A DNA stretch of 11,145 nucleotides from an uncultured Nitrosomonadales bacterium. Lineage in GTDB: Bacteria; Pseudomonadota; Gammaproteobacteria; Burkholderiales; Methylophilaceae. A program made the position numbers and the translations under genes. This document shows, one piece after another, positions 1 through 6,760 of the stretch. Location of the stretch: NCBI GenBank assembly GCA_946481065.1, contig CAMLMA010000061.1, positions 1 through 11,145 of the forward strand, read 5' to 3'. The notes beneath the pieces were generated by a model. It saw only the letters and a list, made by a program, of their open reading frames with translations. It ran no database searches and was not told where the DNA came from. Each line of letters opens with the position of its first letter. The stretch's first letter is position 1.

Positions 1-118
1 ACGGCCATGATGCAGCGGCCGTCTTTCAGCGAGACGATGCCGCCCGAAGCCTGATTCCCTCGGCTTGATCTTCGGTGGTGAATTTGCGCGACTGCGCTGT
101 GCTGCCAGCTTTTGCGCG
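1..118. other. Window edge downstream of mnmA, no gene assigned
   Basis: This stretch lies beyond the mnmA stop and runs off the window. Two plus-strand frames read in from the left edge and stop at 52-54 and 66-68. One minus-strand frame stays open from near mnmA to the edge, but no ATG supports a start. Any of these could be the end of a neighbouring gene, and none is long enough to identify. An inverted repeat, ACGGCC at 1-6 and GGCCGT at 17-22, could form a 6-bp stem with a 10-base loop. A second GC-only stem lies at 114-129 around the mnmA stop. Neither is followed by a convincing T run on either strand. Confidence 0.4.
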
Positions 119-129
119 CTAGAGCGCGC
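114..129. repeat. GC-rich inverted repeat at the mnmA stop codon
   Basis: GCGCGC (114-119) and GCGCGC (124-129) flank the bases TAGA, giving a 6-bp stem with a 4-base loop that contains the mnmA stop codon. Read along mnmA the stem is followed by AAAA rather than a U tract, so it is not a standard intrinsic terminator. It could act as an mRNA 3'-end stem-loop, or simply be GC-rich coincidence. Confidence 0.3.
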
Positions 130-1207
130 GCGTGATGATGCCGCCGCCCAGGCAGACATTGCTCTCGTAGATCACTGCAGACTGGCCGGGTGTGATCGCC
201 CATTGCGGCTGGCCGAAACGCACCTCTACCTCATCCCCCTCGAGCCGATCGATCTCACAAGGCGCATCCGGCTGGCGATAGCGGGTCTTTGCGGCATACA
301 CCCAATGCGTTTGCGGCGCATGCCCAGCGATCCAGTGCAACTGGCTGGCGACCAGGCCGTCGTTGAGCAGTAACGGGTGGTCATGACCTTGCACCACGAT
401 CAGCACGTTGCGCTGCATATCCTTGCCGGCGACGAACCACGGTTCGCCGCTACTTTCGCGCGAGCCGCCGATACCCAGCCCCTGACGCTGGCCGTACGTG
501 TAGTACATCAGCCCTTCGTGTTCGCCGACGACCTTGCCTTCCGGCGTTTGCATCTCGCCTGGCTGGCGCGGCAGGTAACGGTTGAGGAACTCGCGGAACG
601 GTCGTTCGCCGATGAAGCAGATGCCTGTGGAATCCTTTTTTTCGCTGGTCGGCAGCTTGGCCTTGCGCGCGATCTCCCGCACTTCCCGCTTGAGCAGATG
701 CCCGAGCGGGAATAGCGTCTTCGACAGTTGCGCCTGGTTCAGGCGATAGAGGAAGTAGCTCTGGTCCTTGCTGCCGTCATCCGCCTTCATGAGCTGGAAC
801 AGGCCGTCTTTCTCGCGCACCTGCGCATAATGACCGGTGGCGATGAGATCGCCGCCGAGGCCCATGGCATGGTCGAGGAAAGCCTTGAACTTGATCTCGG
901 CGTTGCACAGGATATCCGGGTTCGGCGTGCGGCCGGCGCTGTATTCGGCGAGGAAGTTGGCGAACACGCGCTCCTTGTATTCGGCGGAGAAATTGACGGC
1001 TTCGATCTCGATGCCGATCCTGTCGGCGACCGATACGGCATCGATGAGGTCCTGTTTCGAGGAGCAGTATTCATCGGTGTCGTCGTCCTCCCAGTTCTTC
1101 ATGAACAGGCCGACCACGTCATAGCCTTGTTCTTTCAGCAGCAAGGCTGCGACCGAGGAATCGACGCCGCCGGACATGCCGACGATCACACGTTTATTTT
1201 GGCTCAT
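119..1207 (-). CDS. mnmA: tRNA-specific 2-thiouridylase MnmA
   Basis: MnmA puts the 2-thio group on wobble uridine 34 of the Lys, Glu and Gln tRNAs. It uses ATP to adenylate the base and receives sulfur from the Tus relay. The 362 residues match the usual length of about 360-370. The N-terminal PP-loop ATP-binding motif SGGVDSS is at 12-18. The two catalytic cysteines sit in PNPDILCN (Cys101) and STGICFIG (Cys197), with TGHYAQ at 124-129 and the tRNA-binding region [13 protein letters not shown] at about 236-248. The C-terminal beta-barrel ends in CLGGGII. The ATG at 1205-1207 fits the family N-terminus. It lies 9 bases after the nudJ stop without a strong Shine-Dalgarno sequence, which suggests translational coupling. 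All key residues are present and the gene looks intact. Confidence 0.98.
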   Translation of the reverse strand: MSQNKRVIVGMSGGVDSSVAALLLKEQGYDVVGLFMKNWEDDDTDEYCSSKQDLIDAVSVADRIGIEIEAVNFSAEYKERVFANFLAEYSAGRTPNPDILCNAEIKFKAFLDHAMGLGGDLIATGHYAQVREKDGLFQLMKADDGSKDQSYFLYRLNQAQLSKTLFPLGHLLKREVREIARKAKLPTSEKKDSTGICFIGERPFREFLNRYLPRQPGEMQTPEGKVVGEHEGLMYYTYGQRQGLGIGGSRESSGEPWFVAGKDMQRNVLIVVQGHDHPLLLNDGLVASQLHWIAGHAPQTHWVYAAKTRYRQPDAPCEIDRLEGDEVEVRFGQPQWAITPGQSAVIYESNVCLGGGIITRAL

Positions 1208-1216
1208 GGATGGCGC

Positions 1217-1663
1217 TCACAGGTGGGTGACCACATCCAGCGGATAACGCTGGCCGGCCAGGTAATGTTCGATGCAGGTCATGACTTGTGGGCTGCGATG
1301 AATGCTCCGGCAGGCGCGGATCTCGTCCGGCGACATCCACACGGCGCGCAGGATGCCAGTGTCCAGAGGCTGATCGGCATGGTGCTGCCCGAGTTTTCCG
1401 GTGAAGGCGAAGCGCAGATAGGTGATGTCCTTGCCCGGGTGACGCCAGTGATAGATGCCGAGCAGGCCGTCTGGCGTGAACTCGTAGGCGGTCTCTTCAC
1501 GCGTTTCGCGGATGACGCCCTCGATCAGGGTTTCGGTATCTTCGAGATGTCCCGCCGGCTGGTTCAGCCTCACGCCCTCAGCGGTTTCTTCCTCGACCAG
1601 CAGGAAACGGCCATCTCGTTCGATGATGGCGGCGACAGTGGTATTGGGCTTCCAGATGGTCAT
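1217..1663 (-). CDS. nudJ: Nudix hydrolase, NudJ-like phosphatase
   Basis: This is a cytosolic Nudix hydrolase of 148 residues. The Nudix box Gx5Ex7REUxEExGU is at 38-60: Gly38, Glu44, then RETREET at 52-58, carrying the metal-binding glutamates Glu53, Glu56 and Glu57. The late glycine of the consensus is Ala59 here. Flanking sequences typical of E. coli NudJ are present: NQPAGHLED before the box, YHWRHPGKDITYLRFAF after it, and RSP...GQRYPLD near the C-terminus. E. coli NudJ is a nonspecific nucleoside tri- and diphosphatase that also makes HMP-P from the thiamine precursor HMP-PP. nudJ lies beside mnmA in E. coli as well, and this linkage supports the symbol. The true substrate here is inferred. 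The ATG at 1661-1663 has only a weak ribosome site. Confidence 0.9.
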   Translation of the reverse strand: MTIWKPNTTVAAIIERDGRFLLVEEETAEGVRLNQPAGHLEDTETLIEGVIRETREETAYEFTPDGLLGIYHWRHPGKDITYLRFAFTGKLGQHHADQPLDTGILRAVWMSPDEIRACRSIHRSPQVMTCIEHYLAGQRYPLDVVTHL

Positions 1664-1699
1664 ATCGGGGCGGGCGGTCTGCGTGCAGAAAAGCCGCGT

Positions 1700-1729
1700 A
1701 TTCTACAACGTCCTTGATTATGAAGCCAA
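1700..1729 (-). promoter_or_regulatory. Possible promoter for nudJ-mnmA
   Basis: Read on the minus strand, TAGAAT (1700-1705, five of six bases of the -10 consensus) lies 18 bases after TTGGCT (1724-1729, four of six of the -35 consensus). The -35 overlaps the end of the marC-family gene. The predicted start of transcription would leave a leader of about 30 bases before the nudJ ATG. It is a consensus match only, and read-through from the upstream gene is equally possible. Confidence 0.3.
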
Positions 1730-2353
1730 ACCGGGGAACAAGCCTTCGATGCCGTGGGCGATGAACTCGACGGCCATGGCGGCCAGGATCAGTCCCATGA
1801 GACGCGTGACGACGTTGATGCCGGTCTTGCCAAGCTTGAGCGCGATCGGCACTGACAGCCGCAATGCGGCCCAGATCAGGCAGCAGATGACAGCGATCGG
1901 GATCGCCAGCGCGGCATGGCCGAGGACCGTGTGGTTGTACTGCGCTGCGATGATCATGCTGCTGATGGCGCCGGGGCCTGCAAGCAAGGGGATGCTCAAG
2001 GGGACGATCGCGACCACTTCGCGCTCCGCCGCCTCCTGGGCTTCCTCCGGGGTCTGCCGGACATGGCTGGGCTTGCCGTGCATCATGGAGATGGCGATCA
2101 GCATCAGCAGGATGCCGCCGCCGACTTGAAACGAAGGGATGCTGATACTGAAGAATTGCAGGATCTGGTCACCGATCAGGGCCGATACCAGCAGCACCAT
2201 GAACACCGTGATGGCCACGGTTTTGGCGGTGCGGGCGCGGTCCTGGGTCGACCAGCCTTCAGTGGCGCTGATGAAGATCGGCACGCTGCCGATGGGGTTG
2301 ACGATGGCGAATAGCGCGATGCCGATCTTGAAAAGGTAGGCCCAGTCGATCAT
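1718..2353 (-). CDS. MarC family integral membrane protein
   Basis: This 211-residue inner-membrane protein belongs to the MarC (UPF0056) family, like E. coli MarC, YchE and YhgN. About six hydrophobic segments can be seen at roughly 7-29, 45-67, 74-91, 112-137, 143-168 and 180-205. The family signatures are present: FAIVNPIGSVPIF at 15-27 in the first segment, and PLLAGPGAIS at 122-131 in the fourth. The loop at about 93-111 is charged and hydrophilic. The biochemical function of the family is not established. E. coli MarC was once linked to multiple antibiotic resistance, but this was not upheld, so no drug-efflux role should be assumed. The ATG at 2351-2353 opens directly into the first membrane segment. 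It has no obvious Shine-Dalgarno sequence. The gene ends 54 bases before nudJ on the same strand and is divergent from maf. Confidence 0.93.
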   Translation of the reverse strand: MIDWAYLFKIGIALFAIVNPIGSVPIFISATEGWSTQDRARTAKTVAITVFMVLLVSALIGDQILQFFSISIPSFQVGGGILLMLIAISMMHGKPSHVRQTPEEAQEAAEREVVAIVPLSIPLLAGPGAISSMIIAAQYNHTVLGHAALAIPIAVICCLIWAALRLSVPIALKLGKTGINVVTRLMGLILAAMAVEFIAHGIEGLFPGLAS

Positions 2354-2418
2354 GGTGTGGTGTGATGGTCGGTTGTACTTGAAATCGGTTAGTATTCACA
2401 GCCTACAACCAAGCGGCA
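2354..2418. promoter_or_regulatory. Divergent marC-family/maf spacer
   Basis: These 65 bases separate two divergent genes and should hold promoters for both. Towards maf the best candidate is TTGAAA (2379-2384, five of six bases of the -35 consensus) with TACAAC (2404-2409, four of six) after a long 19-base gap. This would leave almost no leader, so it is weak. No clear -10/-35 pair or Shine-Dalgarno sequence is visible towards the marC-family gene. Confidence 0.25.
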
Positions 2419-3024
2419 ATGAATCCAACACCCATGCGCAAACGTATCTATCTGGCCTCCCGCTCGCCACGTCGCGCAGAACTGCTGCAGCAGATCGGTA
2501 TCGCATTCGAAGTCCTGCCATCCGACATCGACGAATCGGTGCGTCATGGCGAATCGCCGGCGGAGTATGTGCTGCGCCTGGCTGGGGAGAAAGCGGCCGC
2601 CTGCCTCGCTGCGCTGCAGGCAAACAAGGTGGAGTTATTACCGATACTGGCGGCCGATACCACTGTCAGTGTCGATGGCCTGATCCTCGGCAAGCCTGAG
2701 AGCGACGAAGAGGCGCGTGCCATGTTGCGGCGCATGTCGGGCCAGACGCATGAAGTCCATACCGGTATCGCCGTTGCCACGGCCGGGGGTATGCAAACCG
2801 CACTCTCGACCACGCATGTGCGCATGGCGACACTCAGCGAAGCAGAGATCGCGGCCTATGTCGCCAGCGGCGAACCGTTCGATAAAGCTGGCGCCTATGG
2901 TATCCAGGGTTTGGCCGGCACCTTCATCGCACATATCGAAGGCAGCTATTCTGGCGTCATGGGGTTGCCGATCTTTGAAACGGCCCAATTGCTCAAGCGC
3001 GCGGGTATCGATGTACTGGCTTGA
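2419..3024 (+). CDS. maf: Maf/YhdE nucleoside triphosphate pyrophosphatase
   Basis: Maf proteins hydrolyse nucleoside triphosphates to the monophosphate and pyrophosphate. The YhdE branch prefers dTTP, UTP and modified pyrimidine nucleotides, and the family has been linked to arrest of cell division. The protein has 201 residues. The motif SRSPRR is at 14-19, the catalytic aspartate lies in ILAADTT (Asp80), and KAGAYGIQG (157-164) is followed by EGSYSGVMGLP at 174-184. These C-terminal motifs and the gene next door, rng, favour YhdE over the m7GTP-specific YceF branch. E. coli has the order mreBCD-yhdE-rng. The ATG at 2419 has a poor ribosome site (AAGCGG). A second ATG at 2434 (Met6) lies just before the conserved RKRIYLASRSP and is a possible alternative start. 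Confidence 0.95.
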   Translation: MNPTPMRKRIYLASRSPRRAELLQQIGIAFEVLPSDIDESVRHGESPAEYVLRLAGEKAAACLAALQANKVELLPILAADTTVSVDGLILGKPESDEEARAMLRRMSGQTHEVHTGIAVATAGGMQTALSTTHVRMATLSEAEIAAYVASGEPFDKAGAYGIQGLAGTFIAHIEGSYSGVMGLPIFETAQLLKRAGIDVLA

Positions 3025-3174
3025 GTTATCTCGATCAAAAGGATGCGTGTTTCCGGTGGATGGTTGAAGCCGAGACGCGAATGCAAGCAAATGAACGCCA
3101 CGGACAGCACATACAGTGCGGCAAGGCATGAATGAAGAAGCAAATAAGGTTGCAGCAAGAAAGCGTAACGAACG
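3025..3174 (+). other. maf-rng gap with short overlapping open frames
   Basis: This 150-base gap is more A-rich than its flanks. A frame with TTG at 3021 overlaps the maf stop as TTGA and stays open for 36 codons to the TGA at 3129-3131, with internal ATGs at 3060 and 3081. It overlaps, as ATGA, an ATG at 3128 that opens a 16-codon frame (MNEEANKVAARKRNER). That frame ends in the ATGA containing the rng start (3175-3178). The third codon positions of the 36-codon frame are only about half G/C, unlike the neighbouring genes, so these may not encode functional peptides. No terminator and no convincing promoter pair is visible. The gap may be a leader that couples rng translation to upstream reading. 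Confidence 0.3.
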
Positions 3175-4626
3175 ATGAGTGAAGAGATACTGATCAACGT
3201 CACCCCACAGGAGACCCGTGTCGCCGTCATGGAGCAGGGTGTGGTGCAGGAGCTGCAGATCGAGCGCAATACCTCGCTCGGGCTGGTCGGCAACATCTAC
3301 CGTGGCGAGGTCTGTCGCGTGCTGCCCGGCATGCAGTCGGCCTTCGTGGAGATCGGCCTGCAGCGTGCGGCCTTCCTGCACGTGGCGGATATCCTCGAGT
3401 GCAGTGTGCCCGAGCACGAAAAGACCATCCAGGAAGTACTGCACGAAGGCCAGCCGCTGATCGTCCAGGTCATCAAGGAGCCGATTGGCACCAAGGGCGC
3501 GCGGCTCACGACGCAGATCAGCATCGCCGGACGTTTCCTGGTCTTCCTGCCGCAGCAGCAGCATATCGGCGTGTCGCAACGCATCGAGGACGAAGCCGAA
3601 CGTGAATTCCTGCGCGAGCGCCTGCTGCGCCTGTTGCCGGCGGACCATGAAGGCGGCTACATCATCCGCACGATGTCGGAGACGGCGACCGACGCAGAGC
3701 TTCTCGCCGATATCGATTACCTGCAAAAGGTCTGGAGCAATATCCACTCAGCGAGCCGTGATGCCGCGCCACGTTCGCTGGTGTTCCAGGACCTGAGCCT
3801 GCCGATGCGCATATTGCGGGATGTGGTGAACGAAGACACCGGACGCATCCTCATCGATTCGCGCGAGACCTACCAAAAGGCCATGGAATTCGCCGGGCAT
3901 TATGCCGGCGAGGCGACGCGTAAGCTCGCGCATTACCAGGGCGATCGCCCGCTGTTCGACATGTTCAATGTCGAGCACGAGATCAACAAGGCCATGTCGC
4001 GCAAGGTGGAACTGAAATCTGGCGGCTACCTGATCTTCGACCAGACCGAGGCGCTGACCACGGTCGACGTCAACACCGGAGGCTTCGTCAGCGGCCGCAG
4101 CCTCTCCGACACCATCTTCAAGACCAACCTCGAGGCAGCGCAATGCATCGCCCGGCAGCTGCGCGTGCGCAATCTGGGTGGCATCATCATCATCGATTTC
4201 ATCGACATGGACGAAGACGCGCAGCGCCTGGCGGTGCTTGAAGAGCTCAAGCGCGGCGTCGCCAAAGACCGGGCGCGCATCGGCATCAACGGGTTCTCAG
4301 CGCTCGGGCTGGTGGAGATGACACGCAAACGCACCCGGGAGAGCCTGGCGCATATCCTCTGTGAGCCGTGTCCGTCGTGCAAGGGCCGCGGCGCGCTGAA
4401 GACGGCGCAAACCGTATGTTATGAGATATTCCGCGAGCTATTGCGACACGCCAAGCAGTTCAGCGCCAGGGAGTTCCGCGTACTGGCCTCGCAAAAGGTC
4501 ATCGACCTCTTGCTGGATGAGGAATCACAGAGCCTCGCCAACCTTTCGGATTTCATCGGCAAACCGATCTCGCTGCAGGTTGAATCGCAATATGCGCAGG
4601 AATCCTACGACATCATCCTGATGTAG
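3175..4626 (+). CDS. rng: Ribonuclease G
   Basis: RNase G is a 5'-end-dependent, single-strand-specific endoribonuclease of the RNase E/G family. In E. coli it matures the 5' end of 16S rRNA and degrades some mRNAs. The 483 residues compare with 489 in E. coli, and there is no long C-terminal scaffold as in RNase E. The S1 RNA-binding region spans about 38-125 (VGNIYRGEVCRVLPGMQSAF, with GTKGARLTT at 105-113). The 5'-sensor residues Arg165-Thr166 are in YIIRTMSE. The DNase I-like catalytic region carries Asp298 (TTVDVNTGG) and Asp341 (IIDFIDM), which bind the catalytic magnesium. Cys399 and Cys402 in CPSC form the Zn link between subunits. The ATG at 3175 is fixed by an in-frame TAA at 3166 and by family alignment. 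It lacks a clear ribosome site and overlaps a short upstream frame as ATGA. Confidence 0.98.
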   Translation: MSEEILINVTPQETRVAVMEQGVVQELQIERNTSLGLVGNIYRGEVCRVLPGMQSAFVEIGLQRAAFLHVADILECSVPEHEKTIQEVLHEGQPLIVQVIKEPIGTKGARLTTQISIAGRFLVFLPQQQHIGVSQRIEDEAEREFLRERLLRLLPADHEGGYIIRTMSETATDAELLADIDYLQKVWSNIHSASRDAAPRSLVFQDLSLPMRILRDVVNEDTGRILIDSRETYQKAMEFAGHYAGEATRKLAHYQGDRPLFDMFNVEHEINKAMSRKVELKSGGYLIFDQTEALTTVDVNTGGFVSGRSLSDTIFKTNLEAAQCIARQLRVRNLGGIIIIDFIDMDEDAQRLAVLEELKRGVAKDRARIGINGFSALGLVEMTRKRTRESLAHILCEPCPSCKGRGALKTAQTVCYEIFRELLRHAKQFSAREFRVLASQKVIDLLLDEESQSLANLSDFIGKPISLQVESQYAQESYDIILM

Positions 4627-4697
4627 TCCCAAGGCTAGGACAGGCAAGTCTTCGGGCCGGTGGCGCATCGAACTGGCGCGGGGGGCTTCAGACTCGG
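4627..4697. other. Convergent spacer between rng and the GTPase gene
   Basis: The two genes end tail to tail here, 71 bases apart. I looked for a bidirectional stem-loop with T runs and found none. The sequence is GC-rich with only short partial repeats, so transcripts may overlap or end by Rho. Confidence 0.5.
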
Positions 4698-6641
4698 CTA
4701 GCTGATGATTTCGGCGGGCTGCGTGACCGGTTTGGCGGCCTTGATCAGGCGCAGCAGCATCTGGTCGAGGTCGTTGCTCTGATGCTGCGCCAGCGCCAAC
4801 TGCTTCTCCATCTCTGCCAGGCTGGCTTCCAGCAGGTGCTGGTTCTCATGGATGCTCATGAGCGAATCGCTGCGCTTCTCCAGCGCAGCCTTGTGGTCGG
4901 TGATCTGCTGCCGAAGCGGGCCGAACACGTCGCGGACCCAGTGCTGGCAATCCGTATGCGCCTGCTGGAAGATCGTCTGTGCCCGTCCACCGAGCTGCAT
5001 GAAGAAACGGCGGATGAGAAAACGTTTCTCGGTCATGACGTTGACCGGGCTGGCGCAAAACTCCTGTGTGGCTTTCTGCAGCTGCTGCATGTTGTGGATG
5101 AAATGCTCGACCTGCAGCGATGGCGGTTTGCGCTCGGGGAAGCCGTGGTGTTCATGGAACAGCTTGTAGATCTCATCCGCCGTATCCTTGATCTGCCCCG
5201 CTTGTTCTGTGATCAGTTGCGCGAGCTCGGCTGTGCGTTGCATGAGGTCGCGCATGCCGCGCGTGAGGCCGAGCGTGGTCCAGCTTTCGCCGATCTCGGC
5301 CTTGCTGACCTGCAACAGGGCGTCGAGATTCTGCAGGCTGAGCTGGTTGAGCAACACCTGCCCGAGGCCGTTGATCTGCTGTTCGGCCTTGTTGAAGGTG
5401 ACGACGGAGGCCTCATAGTGTTTGCGTTCTTCGGTGACTTTTCCCAGCATGGATTGGATCACCATGCGATTCTGGCCTTTCAGGCTATCCAGCTCCTTGC
5501 GCTGCGCCTTCAATTCATCCACACGCTGTTGCGCCACCTTGCGCGACGCACGCAGCATGCCGCTGGTCTCGGCGATGATGGTCTTGCTCAGGATCTCATG
5601 CTTGGCACCGACCACACTCTCGGCCAGCAACTGCTCGACTTTGCCGATGCCACTCTTTTCCAGAAGGGCCTCGTCATGCCGAATCTTGGCTAGCAGGGCC
5701 TTTTGCGCCGAGATGGCAAGCACACAGGAAGGCGGCAGCCCGAGATGCTGGGCGGTGGAATCGATCTGCGACTGGATGCTGGCCTTGATCTCGTGCTCCG
5801 GCTTCATCTCATCCCAAAGGATGTCGATCTTGTTGAGCAAAGCCAGTTTGCGACTGGCGCGCGTGCGGATGAAATCAGTCCATATCTGCATATCGGAGCG
5901 GGTGACGCCCGTATCGGTGGCGAGCAGGAAGATCACGGCATGTGCGTTGGGAATGATGCTCAGGGTCAATTCCGGTTCGCTACCCAATGTGTTGAGGCCG
6001 GGCGTGTCTAGGATGACCAGCCCGCTCTTCAGCAGCGGATGCGGGAAGTTGATCATGGCGTGGCGCCAGACCGGCACATCGACCACGCCACGGGCCTTGA
6101 TGGATTGCACCATCGAGACATCCTGGTCGTTCCATAATCCGAGACTGCGAGCCTCTTCCAGCGAAACCGGTTTCTGCTGGATCACGGAATGCATGGATTC
6201 CTTCATCGCCTCGGCTGAGTGGATGTCGAGGCGCAGGGTGGTCCACTCGTTGGGATTGCTCTTGAGGTAGGCCAGCGAGTCGTCGCGTTTGCGTGTCTCG
6301 ATCGGCAGCAGCCTGATGCAGGGTTCTTCGCGTTCGTCCCAGAAGATCTCGGTTGGACACATGGTCGTGCGGCCGGCTTCGGAAGGCAGCAGGCGCTGGT
6401 TGTAATCGGCGAAGAAGAGGGCGTTGATGGTTTCGGTCTTGCCGCGGGAGAACTCGGCGACGAAGGCCAGTACCAGATGGTCCTTGCGCAAGGTCTCCAT
6501 CATGTCGAAGAGGCGCAGGTCCTGCAGTGAATCAGAGCTGCCGGTATCTTCCAGCCATTGGCGATACTCGCCGATGGTCTGCGACAGCTGATCCCGCCAC
6601 TGCTGGAAATCGGCGATCTGCTGATGAAGTCCGCTCGCCAT
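4698..6641 (-). CDS. Dynamin-like large GTPase
   Basis: This 647-residue protein looks like a bacterial dynamin-superfamily GTPase. The G domain spans about 50-345. The P-loop (G1) is AEFSRGKTE at 62-70, where Ala62 stands in place of the first glycine of GxxxxGK[ST]. Threonines in GRTTMCPTE (90-98) are the G2 candidate. G3 is DTPGLN (212-217) and G4 is LLNKID (268-273). The rest, about 350-647, is rich in Glu, Gln, Leu and Lys and reads as long helices or coiled coils, as in the dynamin stalk. A basic segment, EKRFLIRRFFMQLGGR, lies in the C-terminal part and could touch lipid. No signal peptide or clear membrane span is visible. Bacterial relatives remodel or protect membranes, but the role of this one is unknown, and the usual neighbouring partner dynamin is absent. 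The ATG at 6639-6641 has a weak AGCGGA site. The gene follows yggT after a 119-base leader and probably has its own promoter. Confidence 0.85.
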   Translation of the reverse strand: MASGLHQQIADFQQWRDQLSQTIGEYRQWLEDTGSSDSLQDLRLFDMMETLRKDHLVLAFVAEFSRGKTETINALFFADYNQRLLPSEAGRTTMCPTEIFWDEREEPCIRLLPIETRKRDDSLAYLKSNPNEWTTLRLDIHSAEAMKESMHSVIQQKPVSLEEARSLGLWNDQDVSMVQSIKARGVVDVPVWRHAMINFPHPLLKSGLVILDTPGLNTLGSEPELTLSIIPNAHAVIFLLATDTGVTRSDMQIWTDFIRTRASRKLALLNKIDILWDEMKPEHEIKASIQSQIDSTAQHLGLPPSCVLAISAQKALLAKIRHDEALLEKSGIGKVEQLLAESVVGAKHEILSKTIIAETSGMLRASRKVAQQRVDELKAQRKELDSLKGQNRMVIQSMLGKVTEERKHYEASVVTFNKAEQQINGLGQVLLNQLSLQNLDALLQVSKAEIGESWTTLGLTRGMRDLMQRTAELAQLITEQAGQIKDTADEIYKLFHEHHGFPERKPPSLQVEHFIHNMQQLQKATQEFCASPVNVMTEKRFLIRRFFMQLGGRAQTIFQQAHTDCQHWVRDVFGPLRQQITDHKAALEKRSDSLMSIHENQHLLEASLAEMEKQLALAQHQSNDLDQMLLRLIKAAKPVTQPAEIIS

Positions 6642-6760
6642 GACGGTTCCGCTAGCCGTTCTGAGACACAGGTGGTTCGGTCGCCTTATTCATCTTGTCC
6701 CCGTGATAACCGATTGATGTTGTTTGCAGATATTACGGCATGCAAAGCGCGTGACGTCAA
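6642..6760 (-). promoter_or_regulatory. Leader and candidate promoter of the dynamin-like gene
   Basis: On the minus strand the sequence TTGACG (6755-6760, five of six bases of the -35 consensus) begins immediately after the yggT stop. It is followed after 17 bases by CGTAAT (6732-6737, four of six of the -10 consensus). The -10 lies inside an inverted repeat, TTTGCA (6723-6728) and TGCAAA (6741-6746), which could be an operator. The -35 overlaps the palindrome TGACGTCA (6752-6759). The rest of the leader contains a short open frame at 6652-6693. These are consensus matches only. Confidence 0.35.
6652..6693 (-). CDS. Possible 13-residue leader peptide before the GTPase gene
   Basis: An ATG at 6691-6693 opens a 13-codon frame (MNKATEPPVSQNG) that ends in TAG. 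A GGGGAC sequence lies 3 bases upstream of the ATG and could serve as a weak ribosome site. The stop falls 10 bases before the GTPase start, in a different frame, so ribosomes ending here could reinitiate on the GTPase. A frame of this length arises easily by chance. There is no run of one amino acid that would suggest classical attenuation. Confidence 0.2.
   Translation of the reverse strand: MNKATEPPVSQNG

Noticed and set aside
728..1717. Plus-strand open frame of 329 codons across mnmA and nudJ
   Set aside because: It is antisense to two genes with complete catalytic motifs, and the product resembles no known family.
1718..2353. MarC-family gene as an antibiotic-resistance determinant
   Set aside because: The family name is historical, and a resistance role for MarC was not confirmed.
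2638..3747. Minus-strand open frame of 369 codons across maf, the gap and rng
   Set aside because: It lies opposite two certain genes, its translation has no recognisable motif, and such antisense frames are common in GC-rich genes with biased codons.
4782..5693. Plus-strand open frame of 303 codons opposite the GTPase gene
   Set aside because: It is a mirror of the Leu/Gln/Glu-rich helical region on the other strand, with no ribosome site or family signature.
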